This document shows, in pieces, positions 49,156 to 58,388 of a DNA stretch of 64,000 nucleotides. The position numbers were made by a program, and so were the translations under genes. The notes beneath the pieces were generated by a model. That model saw nothing but the letters and a program-made list of their open reading frames with translations, ran no database searches and had not been told where the DNA came from. Origin of the DNA: CAIYRG01 sp964494505 (GTDB lineage Bacteria; Pseudomonadota; Alphaproteobacteria; Micropepsales; Micropepsaceae); the NCBI GenBank assembly GCA_964494505.1, contig CAZBRO010000007.1, positions 62,001 through 126,000 on the forward strand, written 5' to 3'. The number at the start of each line of letters is the position of its first letter. Within the stretch, counting starts at the first letter, position 1.

Positions 49156-49953
49156 GGCTGGTCCTCCTGAAACCGGCTGCAAGGGCCGGGTGAACGCGAT
49201 TTCGGCTGGGCCCATGGTTTCTATAGCGTCGCGCAGGATCGGTTCCAAACGCGCTGCCCAATGGGCGATGCCGGCATCGTCGGAGATCAGGTCCTGACGC
49301 ACCTCGATGAGAACGTGGGGCAATCCGTTCATGGTTCCATGGCGGTAAAGGCAGTCGTTTTCGAGCTCGCCCGAATAGGGCTCGTTGTCCCCCACCACGA
49401 TGTCGCCTTCACGGACGAGCCGGTCCATCAAGGGTTTCGCGAGCCGTCCGTCTCTGTCCCACAGCACGCCGATATGCCAGGGACGCGGCGTCCCTCGCCA
49501 GATCGGCGTGAAGCTGTGCATCGACACGAGCACCGGCACGATCCCGCGCGCCCGCACCAATTCGACATGGGCTGCGATTGCTGCGTGATAGGGCGCGTGA
49601 TAGCGCGAGATGCGTTCCGCGAGGGCACTCTCGTCAAGCGCAATGTTTCCCGGAATGACGCGGCCGTCGGACAGCTTCATCACCGCGGTCGGATCGTCAT
49701 CGCCACGATTGAGGTCGATAACGAGTCGCGACCAGCGCGCGAGAATGGCGGGCGCAGCAAAGCGATCTGCCAAAGCGTGCGTCAGCGCTCTTGCGCCAAT
49801 GTCATAGGCGATATGGGCGGAGAAATCCGACGCCGGAAGTCCCAGGGTTCCCAACCCTTCCGGCACCGCATTGGACGCATGGTCGCAGAGGAAGATGACG
49901 GTTCCCGCAGCATCTTCATTGTGGACTTCATAAGCGTCTGATGAGTTCCTCAT
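48850..49953 (-). CDS. N-formylglutamate amidohydrolase read through in frame into a DUF1244 domain
   Basis: One uninterrupted 367-codon frame. Residues 1 to about 255 are an N-formylglutamate amidohydrolase, which releases formate and glutamate (FLCDHASNAVPEGLG, then the conserved VLVSMHSFTP and PHVLIEVRQDLI). Residues 267-367 form a complete DUF1244 protein. In related genomes these are usually two adjacent genes. Here no stop separates them, yet a perfect ribosome site and ATG lie at the join (see the next entry), so a fused and a free product may both be made. Confidence 0.85.
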   Translation of the reverse strand: MRNSSDAYEVHNEDAAGTVIFLCDHASNAVPEGLGTLGLPASDFSAHIAYDIGARALTHALADRFAAPAILARWSRLVIDLNRGDDDPTAVMKLSDGRVIPGNIALDESALAERISRYHAPYHAAIAAHVELVRARGIVPVLVSMHSFTPIWRGTPRPWHIGVLWDRDGRLAKPLMDRLVREGDIVVGDNEPYSGELENDCLYRHGTMNGLPHVLIEVRQDLISDDAGIAHWAARLEPILRDAIETMGPAEIAFTRPLQPVSGGPAMDEATRTELEAAVFRRLVAHLRKRTDVQNIDMMNLAGFCRNCLGDWYREAAAEKGIALEKDQAREIVYGMPPGEWKKRYQREASPEQQTQFAKAVEQKTHS

Positions 49954-50038
49954 GAGCGGACTATAGCGTTTGGGGCCCCTCAGCGATCCGATAAATGCTC
50001 ATTGACGCAAACCTGAATATGGGGATTCTCCGTTACCG

Positions 50039-51466
50039 ATGCGTCGCAGCCGCAAAACCAAGATCGTCGCCACGCTGGGGCCGTCGAGCCACACACGGGA
50101 ACACATCCACACGCTCTTCATAGCGGGTGCGGACGTCTTCCGCATCAATATGAGCCATACCAATCACGCGAACCTGACGAACCTCGTCAATACGGTGCGC
50201 GCGGTGGAGGCCGATGTTGGACGCCCGATCGCAATCCTCGTCGATCTGCAAGGTCCCAAGCTCCGGCTGGGCAAGATTGATGGCGGCGAGAAACGGCTCG
50301 AAAGCGGCCAGCACATCGCGGTGGTGCGTGCGGAAACGGCGCCGGACCCTGCCGACCTTCCGATGCCGCATCCGGAAATCTTCGCGGCCCTGAAAGTGGG
50401 CTCGAATCTCCTCATCGATGACGGCAAGGTGCGCCTCGTGGCCGACTCGGTTGCCGAGGCGCGTATCGAAGCCACTGTGCTGCAGGGCGGCATCGTCAAG
50501 AACCACAAGGGCGTCAACCTTCCCGACACGCTGCTTCCTATTCCGGCGATGACGCCCAAGGACCGTAGCGATCTCGATTACGCGCTGTCGCTGAACATCG
50601 ATTGGCTCGCGCTTTCGTTCGTGCAGCGCCCCGACGACGTGGCCGAGTTGCGCAAGGCGGCCGCGGGGCGCGCGGGTGTCATGACCAAGCTGGAAAAGCC
50701 GGCGGCTTTTCATGCGCTCGACGAGATCATCAATCTTTCCGATTCGGTAATGGTGGCGCGCGGCGATCTGGGCGTGGAGCTCCCGCTCGAAGCCGTGCCG
50801 GGACGCCAGAAGCAGATCATCCAGGCTGCGCGCCAGGCCGGAAAGCCGGTGGTGGTTGCCACCCAGATGCTGGAATCGATGATCCTGTCGCCCGTGCCGA
50901 CGCGTGCAGAAGTCTCCGACGTCGCGAACGCGATTTTCGAAGGTGCGGACGCAGTGATGCTGTCTGCGGAATCGGCGTCGGGGTCTTATCCGGCCGAGGC
51001 CGTCGCCATGATGGACAGCATTGCGCAAGCCGTGGAGAACGATCCTCAATATCGCGCCATCATCGATGCGCAACGCCAGATGCCCGAAGCCACGCTGCCC
51101 GACGCGATACTTGCCGCGGTCCACGACGTGACTCGGACAATCAATGCTTCCGCCATCGTCTGCTGGACCAAGTCCGGCTCGACCGGTTTGCGAGCCGCGC
51201 GCGAGCGTCCAAATGCTCCGATTCTCGCGCTGACGCCGATTCGCGAGATGGCGCGGCGCCTGACGCTCGCCTGGGGTCTGCACTGCGTCGAGACGGAAGA
51301 CGCCCACGACCTTGACGATGTGGCGCAGCGCGCCTGCAACATCGCGTTTGCCCAGGGTTTTGCCAAGCCGGGAGAGCGCGTGGTGATTACGGCGGGCTTG
51401 CCGTTGGGAACGCCTGGCGCCACCAATATGCTCCGCGTCGCCTTTGTCACGCGAAAGAACGCGTGA
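50039..51466 (+). CDS. pyk: Pyruvate kinase
   Basis: A 475-residue glycolytic enzyme. KIVATLGPSS at the start, FRINMSH, VMTKLEKPAAF (catalytic Lys) and VMVARGDLGVELPLE are diagnostic. The frame begins at an ATG at 50039. Its end is convergent with a secreted protein gene, 1 nt apart. It belongs to the gapR-DUF1244-pyk neighbourhood. Confidence 0.97.
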   Translation: MRRSRKTKIVATLGPSSHTREHIHTLFIAGADVFRINMSHTNHANLTNLVNTVRAVEADVGRPIAILVDLQGPKLRLGKIDGGEKRLESGQHIAVVRAETAPDPADLPMPHPEIFAALKVGSNLLIDDGKVRLVADSVAEARIEATVLQGGIVKNHKGVNLPDTLLPIPAMTPKDRSDLDYALSLNIDWLALSFVQRPDDVAELRKAAAGRAGVMTKLEKPAAFHALDEIINLSDSVMVARGDLGVELPLEAVPGRQKQIIQAARQAGKPVVVATQMLESMILSPVPTRAEVSDVANAIFEGADAVMLSAESASGSYPAEAVAMMDSIAQAVENDPQYRAIIDAQRQMPEATLPDAILAAVHDVTRTINASAIVCWTKSGSTGLRAARERPNAPILALTPIREMARRLTLAWGLHCVETEDAHDLDDVAQRACNIAFAQGFAKPGERVVITAGLPLGTPGATNMLRVAFVTRKNA

Positions 51467-51467
51467 T

Positions 51468-51926
51468 CTAGGCGCCGACGTAGCAGGGTGGGAATTCGAA
51501 CTTGTCGATCCGCTTCTCGATGAACAGAAAATCGGGGTTCTGTAGCCGCGCGTGGAATTCGATCGGCGTCGATTGTTCGATAGTGTAGAAATTGTCGAAA
51601 TGATCGGGCTTGCCGTCGATCGTGTCGGACGTCATCCGCAAGACACCGTTCGCCACCGACCATTTCCCGGTCTCGGTTTGGCTCCAGACGACCCTGGTAC
51701 CCTCGCATTTGCGAAATTCCGAATGAAAGGTCCCGTCGGCATTGTAGGCGTCGATATAGGAAATGCTCATGTCGTCGGGCTCGCCCACGCCGTACCAATT
51801 GCCGACGAAACTATCTGGAACGCCGGCGGGTGCGGCCTGGGCCGAAGGAACAACTACCGCATGAGCGCCCAGAAAGAGAACCGCGAGCACGGTCCGCGAT
51901 GTGCGGCCTAGGTCGAATTGGCGCAT
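51468..51926 (-). CDS. Secreted protein of unknown function, tandem paralogue 1
   Basis: A 152-residue protein with a signal peptide (VLAVLFLGAHAVVVPSAQA). The mature part, GNWYGVGEPDD to KFEFPPC, is a beta-rich, lipocalin-like pattern with GTFHSEFRKC and ETGKWSV. It is similar to the protein encoded just upstream (51908-52327), with the same GTF-EFRKC and SGTWSV signature, so the pair is a local duplication. The genes overlap by 19 nt. Confidence 0.65.
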   Translation of the reverse strand: MRQFDLGRTSRTVLAVLFLGAHAVVVPSAQAAPAGVPDSFVGNWYGVGEPDDMSISYIDAYNADGTFHSEFRKCEGTRVVWSQTETGKWSVANGVLRMTSDTIDGKPDHFDNFYTIEQSTPIEFHARLQNPDFLFIEKRIDKFEFPPCYVGA

Positions 51927-52327
51927 TTTGGAAACTCGAAGCGCGTGACGCGATGACCGACGAACACGAGCCCTTCGGGGTCCATGCGGATGCGCCGTTC
52001 CGTGTCGGTGAGAAGAACGATCCTATATTTCGCTTCTGCCGTGGCAGGATCGCCATTGATGCTGTCGGCGCTGATATGCTCGACGTCGCCATCAACCGAC
52101 CAGGTGCCCGATTCGGTCTGGTAGCCGATGTAATCGCCATCCTGGCATTTGCGGAATTCTTCGTTGAAGGTCCCGTCGGATCTGAATTCGATCAACGACA
52201 TGACATTGGGCTCATCCGGCTGGTATGGGCTGTACCAGATGCCAATCAGAGTGGGTTCCGCTGAAATGGGCGCGGCAATGCCGGTGCAGAATGCAGCGGC
52301 AAGCAGAAGAGTTCTCCTGACCGGCAT
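51908..52327 (-). CDS. Secreted protein of unknown function, tandem paralogue 2
   Basis: A 139-residue paralogue of the next gene, with a signal peptide ending PISAE and the motifs GIWYSPYQPDE, GTFNEEFRKC, ESGTWSV and FEFPKC. The function is unknown. The pair is co-translated through the 19-nt overlap. Confidence 0.65.
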   Translation of the reverse strand: MPVRRTLLLAAAFCTGIAAPISAEPTLIGIWYSPYQPDEPNVMSLIEFRSDGTFNEEFRKCQDGDYIGYQTESGTWSVDGDVEHISADSINGDPATAEAKYRIVLLTDTERRIRMDPEGLVFVGHRVTRFEFPKCANST

Positions 52328-52343
52328 CGGGCCCCGCCTGACC

Positions 52344-53048
52344 TCAGATTCCTTGGCCCTCGACCGTCTTGGTCAGGTCGCGGATACGGTCGGTGAGCCC
52401 GTCAATGAAGGGATCGATCGCCTTCGCCTGGCGATAGGCATCGAGCGCATGCGGCTTGTCGTTATATTCCTCGAGAATTTCGCCGAGCTCCGCCAGTGCA
52501 GCGAAGTTCTTCGGCTGCAGCGCCAGCGTATGGCGCAGCGAATTCAGCGCGTCGTCATAATCGTCCTTCTGTGTCGCCAGAGTTGCCCTGCGATGCCAGG
52601 CTTCGGCAAAGCCGGGGGCGATGACGGTCAGCTTCTGGGCAATCTCCCGCGCCGTGTCGAAGTTGTGGGCTTCTATCGCCTGATCGGCGCGCTTCAGTAA
52701 AAGGTCCGCGCTTGGGCTTCCCGAATGCGCCCAGCGGGCCTTCAACTCGCGCTCGATCGGGCGCGCAGCGCGCTGATCGGGCGCCTTTGCAAGCTTGGCC
52801 AACAGCTGGTCCTCGGTTTCGGGCGCTTTGGGAACCGGGCGCGAAGGCCGCGCGGCTTGATTTGGTGGAGGCTGCGGACCGGCCTGCGCATCCGGCGCTC
52901 CAGCCTGCGGCGCGTCACCTTTTGGTTGCAACAGCTGCAGGTCGGGGACTTGATCCTGCTGATGCGGATCGGGGGCTTGCGAAGGCTGCGCCACGGCCGC
53001 GCTGGCCATGGGCAGGACGAGCATCAAGCTCAGAAGCATCTGGCGCAT
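52344..53048 (-). CDS. Periplasmic TPR-repeat protein
   Basis: A 234-residue protein with a signal peptide (SLMLVLPMASAAVAQ), a 60-residue Pro/Gln-rich stretch and about three tetratricopeptide repeats (AEAWHRRATLATQKDDYDDA). It likely serves as a scaffold at the cell envelope. It lies between the paralogue pair and rpmJ. Confidence 0.78.
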   Translation of the reverse strand: MRQMLLSLMLVLPMASAAVAQPSQAPDPHQQDQVPDLQLLQPKGDAPQAGAPDAQAGPQPPPNQAARPSRPVPKAPETEDQLLAKLAKAPDQRAARPIERELKARWAHSGSPSADLLLKRADQAIEAHNFDTAREIAQKLTVIAPGFAEAWHRRATLATQKDDYDDALNSLRHTLALQPKNFAALAELGEILEEYNDKPHALDAYRQAKAIDPFIDGLTDRIRDLTKTVEGQGI

Positions 53049-53128
53049 GGTGCCATGCTAGCCAAAAAACATTTCCGACGCGATAGGGGCAAAAGGTCCA
53101 AGAACATCTTAAACGGGAAACGGGCGGA

Positions 53129-53254
53129 TCAGCCCTGGCGCGCCTTGAAGCGGGGGTTCTTCTTGTTGATGACGTAAACGCGGCCCTTGCGCCGGATGAC
53201 GCGGCAGTCCTTATCGCGCTTTTTAAGGGAGCGCAGGGAATTGCGCACTTTCAT
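53129..53254 (-). CDS. rpmJ: 50S ribosomal protein L36 (bL36)
   Basis: A 41-residue basic protein, MKVRNSLRSLKKRDKDC onwards, ending RFKARQG. It has a single Cys, so it is the longer, zinc-free form (YkgO type). GGAG lies 6 nt before the ATG. It is short and easily missed. Confidence 0.95.
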   Translation of the reverse strand: MKVRNSLRSLKKRDKDCRVIRRKGRVYVINKKNPRFKARQG

Positions 53255-53302
53255 CGTTGTCTCCGGTGGTAAGATGCCGCCAAATCTGCCGAAAGGCGCG
53301 GG

Positions 53303-53331
53303 AACCTAAGAAGGCAGGCGGGCGCTGTCAA
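53303..53331 (-). promoter_or_regulatory. Promoter of rpmJ
   Basis: On the minus strand TTGACA (53326-53331) and TAGGTT (53303-53308) are separated by 17 nt. The -35 is a perfect vegetative match. The start codon is 49 nt further. Confidence 0.72.
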
Positions 53332-53382
53332 CAGCCTTTGCCAAAGGAGCCTTGCGTCCAAAGAGTACTTTAGGAGAGGGGC

Positions 53383-53616
53383 ATGAATTTGAATTTAACG
53401 GCCACGCTCGCCGTCGTGGTGCTGACGCTTGCGGTTTTCGGCTTCGCCAACTGGCGGGCCCGTCTCCCGGCGGAGCCTTTGAAGGTCAGGATGATCAATT
53501 ATCATGTGGTCCAGATGGTCTGTATTGTCGTTATCCTGTTGATGGCGGCACATCTGGTGACCCTCTTCGCAGGCCGTCCCGTGACAGGCCAGCAACCGGG
53601 CGGGAGACCGTTTTGA
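53383..53616 (+). CDS. Small membrane protein of unknown function
   Basis: A 77-residue protein with two hydrophobic segments (LAVVVLTLAVFGFANW and VQMVCIVVILLMAAHL). AGGAGAGG is directly upstream. It is 3 nt before the transglycosylase gene, so probably one operon. No recognisable family. Confidence 0.6.
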   Translation: MNLNLTATLAVVVLTLAVFGFANWRARLPAEPLKVRMINYHVVQMVCIVVILLMAAHLVTLFAGRPVTGQQPGGRPF

Positions 53617-53619
53617 GGC

Positions 53620-54873
53620 ATGAGGCCTAGGAATCTCTGTGCAATAATGCTCCTCTGCGCGGCATCCAGCGCGCCCGCCGCGGCAGCAACCGCGCCCGAA
53701 AATGTCCCTCTCCCGCAGGCAATGCCCGAGCGGCCGGCGCGCTTTTACGAATTCCTGCGAGACTTCAAGGGTGATGCGCTCAAGGCCGGGGTCATGAGCG
53801 CCACCTATGATCGGGCGGTCGCCGGCATCAGCCTCAACCCCCGGGTGGAGGAGCTGAACGAAAAACAACCCGAATTCGTACGGCCCATATGGGAGTATCT
53901 CGCGGGCATCCTGACCGAAGCCCGGATCGCCCGAGGCCGACAACTCATCGCCGCCAATCACGACCTCTTTTTCCGGCTGGAGGCGAACTATGGCGTGCCG
54001 GGGGAGGTCCTCACTGCGATCTGGGCGGTGGAGACCGGCTACGGCCAGAACGAGGGCACCTACAATATGTTCGAGGCCCTGGCGACGCTCGCCTATGACG
54101 GCCCGCGCATGGTGTATGCCCGCCGGCAATTCATCGCGGGTCTGAAGATTGCTGAGATCGAAGGCAAGGACCCCGTGACCATGAAAAGCTCCTGGGCGGG
54201 GGCTTTCGGACACACCCAATTCGTGCCGACCACATTCCTGGAAGCGGCGGTGGACGGCGACGGCGACGGAAAACGCGACGTGTGGAATTCGCCCGCCGAT
54301 GCGCTCGCATCGGCGGCGAATTACCTCAAACAGTCGGGATGGCGAGCGGGCGAGTCCTGGGGCGAGGAAGTGCAGCTGCCCGAGGTTTTCGCCTACGACA
54401 TGGCCGACGTGGATGTGAAGAAACCGATTGCCGAGTGGGCGAGTCTGGGCGTGCGGCGGATTTCCGGTGCGCCACTGGAAGACAGCAGCGACGAGGTGGC
54501 GATCTACCTTCCGGCTGGTTATCGAGGGCCAGCATTCCTTGTACGGAGCAATTTCGACTCGATTCTGAAATACAACGCCGCGGGCGCCTATGCGCTCGCC
54601 ATCGGGCTGTTGTCGGACCGCTACAAGGACTTGACCGGTGTTCAGGCAAGCTGGCCCTTGGACGAAGCGCCGCTCGATGAGGCGAGCCGGACCGCGTTGC
54701 AGGACGGCTTGACCGCGCTCGGATTCTCGACCGGAGGGACTGACGGCGTGTTGGGCCGTCAATCGCGGGCGGCTATTCGCGCCTATCAGAAGTCGCGCGG
54801 GATGCCGGCTGACGGGTTCGCCACGGCGTCGCTTCTCACGCGCGTGCTGAACGAACGCTACGTTCCGCGCTGA
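53620..54873 (+). CDS. Lytic murein transglycosylase, MltB-like
   Basis: A 417-residue periplasmic enzyme that cleaves peptidoglycan. It has a signal peptide (LLCAASSAPAAAA) and an SLT_2 domain with the catalytic Glu in AIWAVETGYGQNEGTYN and SSWAGAFGHTQFVPTT. A C-terminal peptidoglycan-binding domain includes GFSTGGTDGVLGRQSRAAI. It ends 1 nt from the convergent GH27 gene. Confidence 0.93.
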   Translation: MRPRNLCAIMLLCAASSAPAAAATAPENVPLPQAMPERPARFYEFLRDFKGDALKAGVMSATYDRAVAGISLNPRVEELNEKQPEFVRPIWEYLAGILTEARIARGRQLIAANHDLFFRLEANYGVPGEVLTAIWAVETGYGQNEGTYNMFEALATLAYDGPRMVYARRQFIAGLKIAEIEGKDPVTMKSSWAGAFGHTQFVPTTFLEAAVDGDGDGKRDVWNSPADALASAANYLKQSGWRAGESWGEEVQLPEVFAYDMADVDVKKPIAEWASLGVRRISGAPLEDSSDEVAIYLPAGYRGPAFLVRSNFDSILKYNAAGAYALAIGLLSDRYKDLTGVQASWPLDEAPLDEASRTALQDGLTALGFSTGGTDGVLGRQSRAAIRAYQKSRGMPADGFATASLLTRVLNERYVPR

Positions 54874-54874
54874 A

Positions 54875-57640
54875 TCACCGGCTGAGGCGTAGAAGCAGCG
54901 ACGTGTGCGCCGTCAGGAACACCACGTAGCGCCCGTTTGCCGCCCCTATGTTCTCGTGCCACCAGACATCGCGCACGCGCCGGGGCCCATCAATGCCAAG
55001 CTGCTGCCATGACACCGCCACCGGCGCGCTCTGATCGCCATGATTGAATAAAGCAAGCGCGACAGAACCGTCCGCCAGCGGACGCGCCCAGGCTTCCGTC
55101 TGTCCATTCTGGGCGACGCGCTTACCCTGGCGGCCGAGCGAATCCTGATCGATGGCCAACAGCTCCTGATTGGTAAGTGTGGCGACGGTGTCCTTGGTCA
55201 TGATGCGCACTTCGTTGCCCAGCATCATGGGTGCGGCCAGCACCGCCCATAAATTAAGCTGACTGCGATATTCGTCCGGTGTCATACCGCCATTGCCGAC
55301 CTGGATCAGACCGGGATCGTTCCATTTGCCCGGACCGGCGAAAGCTTCGGTCCCGTTCTCGGCGAAGCCTGCTTGCATCGCCGATTGAAAATCGTCCTTC
55401 ACGTCTGGGCCGGTGCGCCACAGATTGGCGCCGGTCTTCGAGCCCCAACTCGCGACGGCAAAAGCGCCGTTCTGGCTGATGCCGAAGGCGATGTCGCGGC
55501 CCGACGCACGCAGCGCTTCGCTCATTTTCTGATAGGCGGCCTGCTGTTCTGCTTGCGTCGGATAAAGCATCTCCGTTCCGCACCAGTCATAGACCACGTA
55601 ATCGACGCCCCAGGAGGCGAAGGTCTTCGCATCGTCGGTCTCATGGCCGTAGCTGCCTTCGAAGCCGCTGCAGCTCTTGGGCGCGGCCGATACTTCCAGA
55701 CCGAATTTCAGCCCCTTGGAGTGAATCGTGTCGCCGAGCGCCCTCATGTCCGGGAATTTGGCGCTCGCCTGCATCGCGCCATTCGCGTCGCGCCGGCCTT
55801 GCCAGCCCTCGTCGACCTCAACATACGTGTATCCGGCAGCGCGCAAGCCGGTTTCGTCGAGGCTCTCCGCGGCGTCGCGGATCGCGTTCTGATCGATGTC
55901 GGTGCCCAGTTTGCCGCGGCTCGCCCAGCCCATCGGGGGCATTTTGACGAGAGCATTGGGCAGTACGTCGTGCAGCGCTGGCAAAGGCAGCTTCAGCGGC
56001 GGGCCCGCAGGAGCCGCTGCAACCCGTGGCGGAGCTGCCGGAGGGGGGGCCGGAGACGGCGGCGATACCCGTGGCGCGGGCGCGGCGATAGGGGGCTGTA
56101 TGATCGCCGGCGCCGGTGGCGGCGGGTTCAGCAGCGCCAGATTCGGCTGAGGCGCCGCGATGGCAGGTTGAGGCGGACGTGACGCCGGAGCTTGCGAAGG
56201 CGCCGGTCTAGGTGCCGGTGGCGGGGCGGATGCAACCGCGTCTGCAATGGCGGCACGTCTCGCGTTCAGCGTGAACGCGCCTTGGCCCTCATCGAGGCTC
56301 ACGAGCCTCAGTCCATCGCCCCCGATCATGCCGCCATAATGGATGGTAATGTAGGGCGCACCGGGGATCACCAACGTGAACGCGACCTCGGTCGCCGTGT
56401 CGCGCACATCGAACAGCGGCCAATCGTCCGCCCCGACATGCATGGTGCCGTGATTGCCGGCGAACACCAGCGCTGCCCTGATGGGCGCGGCCGAGCCGGG
56501 GCTCGATTGGTCGGCGATCCAATTGCCGTCGAGCCGGCCGGAAGCGGTTGCGTTCGGGATCGCCAGGTGCGGTGCCGGTGATTGCGAAGTCGGGGCTTGT
56601 GGGGGGGGCGGCGGAGTTGCCGCCACTTGCGCAGGAGGCGGGGGAGACGCTGCCGGCGGCGGGATTGCCGGAGCCGGTGGAGCGGGTCTCGCCGGCGCCG
56701 GCGTGGGGACGGCAGGCGCTCCTCGTTGGGCTGGCGGCGGGGTTAGGAGGAGGGCCACCTGCGGCGGTTCCGTGCCGGCGCGGCGGGCGGTGACTTTATA
56801 GGCGCCGTCCTGGCTCGACAACTGAAGCCCATCGCTTTTCAGCGTGCCACTGTAATTCACCGTGACGTAAGGCGCGCCCGGAATGACGCGCGCGAATGAA
56901 ATTGTCTCGCCGGATTGGCGTATGTCGAACAGCGGCGTCTCGTCGCCGCCGGCCCGCATCGTGCCCGAGAGAAGCCGTCCGTTGCGGGTGAAGCGGATGG
57001 TCGCCTCCGAAGAACCGCCTGGATTCGATTGCTCGGCGGTCCACTCTCCTTCGAGGGTTTCACTGACCGCGGCTGGGGGGCGGGGCGTGGGCGCAGCAGC
57101 ACGAGCTGGCGCCGGTGGCGGCGCGGGTGGAACGGCCGGCAGTACGGCAGGGGCGGCACGCTGAGGCGGCGCCGCCGCTGCGGCCACCGGAGGTGGAGCG
57201 GCTTGCGGCGGTGGGGCAGGTGCCGGGGCTTGCGGAAGCGGCGGAGCCGGCAGCGCAATGCGATGCGCCGTTAGAGTGTAGACAGCATGGTTCTCGTCCG
57301 AACCGACCAGGCGGATTTCATCACCGGTCAGCGCGCCCACATAACGAATCGAGACATAAGGCGTGCCGGGGACAACGACGGTGAACGACACCGTCGTTCC
57401 CATTTCGCGAATATCGAAGAGCGTCAGATCGTCCATTCCTTCGCGCATTGTGCCGCTCACGCCCGCCAATGCACGCGTAAAGCTGATCGTTGCCGTCTTG
57501 GGAACGCTACCGTCTGCGGCTGTCTGTTCTGCCGTCCAGCGCCCTTCGAGGCCGCTGGCCGGGGAAGCCGCCGACGCTAAAGACCCGATTGCGGCCGCGC
57601 TGGCCAAACTTAAGCCAAAAAGGCGAAAAGCGGATCTCAT
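54875..57640 (-). CDS. Secreted GH27-like glycoside hydrolase with three repeated N-terminal domains
   Basis: A 921-residue exported protein. After a signal peptide there are three homologous domains of about 95 residues at 31-128, 197-288 and 370-463, each opening LEGxWTAEQ-like and containing LFDIR and VIPGAPYV. Long Pro/Ala linkers join them. The last 350 residues, from about 566, are a GH27 alpha-galactosidase fold: the nucleophile Asp685 in YVVYDWCG, the acid/base Asp746 in WRTGPDV, and KWNDPGLIQVGNGG. The usual WNDPD is WNDPG here. The repeats may bind polysaccharide or cell wall (inference). The ATG at 57638-57640 is preferred over the GTG 6 nt earlier. Confidence 0.85.
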   Translation of the reverse strand: MRSAFRLFGLSLASAAAIGSLASAASPASGLEGRWTAEQTAADGSVPKTATISFTRALAGVSGTMREGMDDLTLFDIREMGTTVSFTVVVPGTPYVSIRYVGALTGDEIRLVGSDENHAVYTLTAHRIALPAPPLPQAPAPAPPPQAAPPPVAAAAAPPQRAAPAVLPAVPPAPPPAPARAAAPTPRPPAAVSETLEGEWTAEQSNPGGSSEATIRFTRNGRLLSGTMRAGGDETPLFDIRQSGETISFARVIPGAPYVTVNYSGTLKSDGLQLSSQDGAYKVTARRAGTEPPQVALLLTPPPAQRGAPAVPTPAPARPAPPAPAIPPPAASPPPPAQVAATPPPPPQAPTSQSPAPHLAIPNATASGRLDGNWIADQSSPGSAAPIRAALVFAGNHGTMHVGADDWPLFDVRDTATEVAFTLVIPGAPYITIHYGGMIGGDGLRLVSLDEGQGAFTLNARRAAIADAVASAPPPAPRPAPSQAPASRPPQPAIAAPQPNLALLNPPPPAPAIIQPPIAAPAPRVSPPSPAPPPAAPPRVAAAPAGPPLKLPLPALHDVLPNALVKMPPMGWASRGKLGTDIDQNAIRDAAESLDETGLRAAGYTYVEVDEGWQGRRDANGAMQASAKFPDMRALGDTIHSKGLKFGLEVSAAPKSCSGFEGSYGHETDDAKTFASWGVDYVVYDWCGTEMLYPTQAEQQAAYQKMSEALRASGRDIAFGISQNGAFAVASWGSKTGANLWRTGPDVKDDFQSAMQAGFAENGTEAFAGPGKWNDPGLIQVGNGGMTPDEYRSQLNLWAVLAAPMMLGNEVRIMTKDTVATLTNQELLAIDQDSLGRQGKRVAQNGQTEAWARPLADGSVALALFNHGDQSAPVAVSWQQLGIDGPRRVRDVWWHENIGAANGRYVVFLTAHTSLLLRLSR

Positions 57641-57743
57641 TGTCACACCATTCCCGCACGCATCTCAAAGAGACTTAACCATACGCGACAAAGCTAGTTA
57701 GAGTGACGAGATTCCTCTACCCCTTTTTCTAAGGAGCCTCTCC

Positions 57744-58253
57744 ATGACGATCTCCATGTACCGCGCCTCGGTGCCAGTCTTTCTCCAGATCCTGCCCGCC
57801 CTGTCCGCCTGCCTCGACAAGGCCGCGTCCTATGCGGCGGCAAAGAAGATCGACTCTTCAGTGCTGCTGCAGTCCAGGCTCTTTCCGGACATGTTCCCGC
57901 TGGTCCGTCAGGTGCAGATCGCGACCGACTTCGCCAAAGGCACGGTGGCGCGTCTGGCTGGCGTCGAGCCGCCCAAATACGAGGATAACGAAGCCACCAT
58001 CGACGATCTCAAGGCGCGCATCGCCAAGACTCTCGACTTTGTGAAGGAGTTCAAGCCCGCGCAGATCGACGGCTCGGAAGACCGCGACATCACACTTCAG
58101 CTTGGCGGTCAGTCACGCCAGTTCAAGGGTGAGAACTATCTTGTGAATTTTGCGCTGCCAAATCTCTTTTTCCACGTCACGACGGCCTATGCGATCCTGC
58201 GCCACAACGGCGTGGAACTTGGGAAGGGCGATTTCATGCGAGCGCCCGGCTAG
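57744..58253 (+). CDS. DUF1993 family protein
   Basis: A 169-residue helical protein of the DUF1993 family, related to DinB-like four-helix bundles. MTISMYRASVPVFLQILPAL, LFPDMFPLVRQVQIATDFAKG and ENYLVNFALPNLFFHVTTAYAI-like stretches identify it. No known function. AGGAGCC precedes the start. No relation to neighbours is evident. Confidence 0.88.
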   Translation: MTISMYRASVPVFLQILPALSACLDKAASYAAAKKIDSSVLLQSRLFPDMFPLVRQVQIATDFAKGTVARLAGVEPPKYEDNEATIDDLKARIAKTLDFVKEFKPAQIDGSEDRDITLQLGGQSRQFKGENYLVNFALPNLFFHVTTAYAILRHNGVELGKGDFMRAPG

Positions 58254-58388
58254 GCGTCACAATCCCGAATTCATCTGCGGTTCAGCTTGGTTGTGCGAGA
58301 AGCCCTGCAATATCTAGGTAAAATTGCGGGCTGGTACGGCAGGCGCGTGCGTGGTTGCCTGGATTGGTCCGCGACGCAGGAGCAATGG

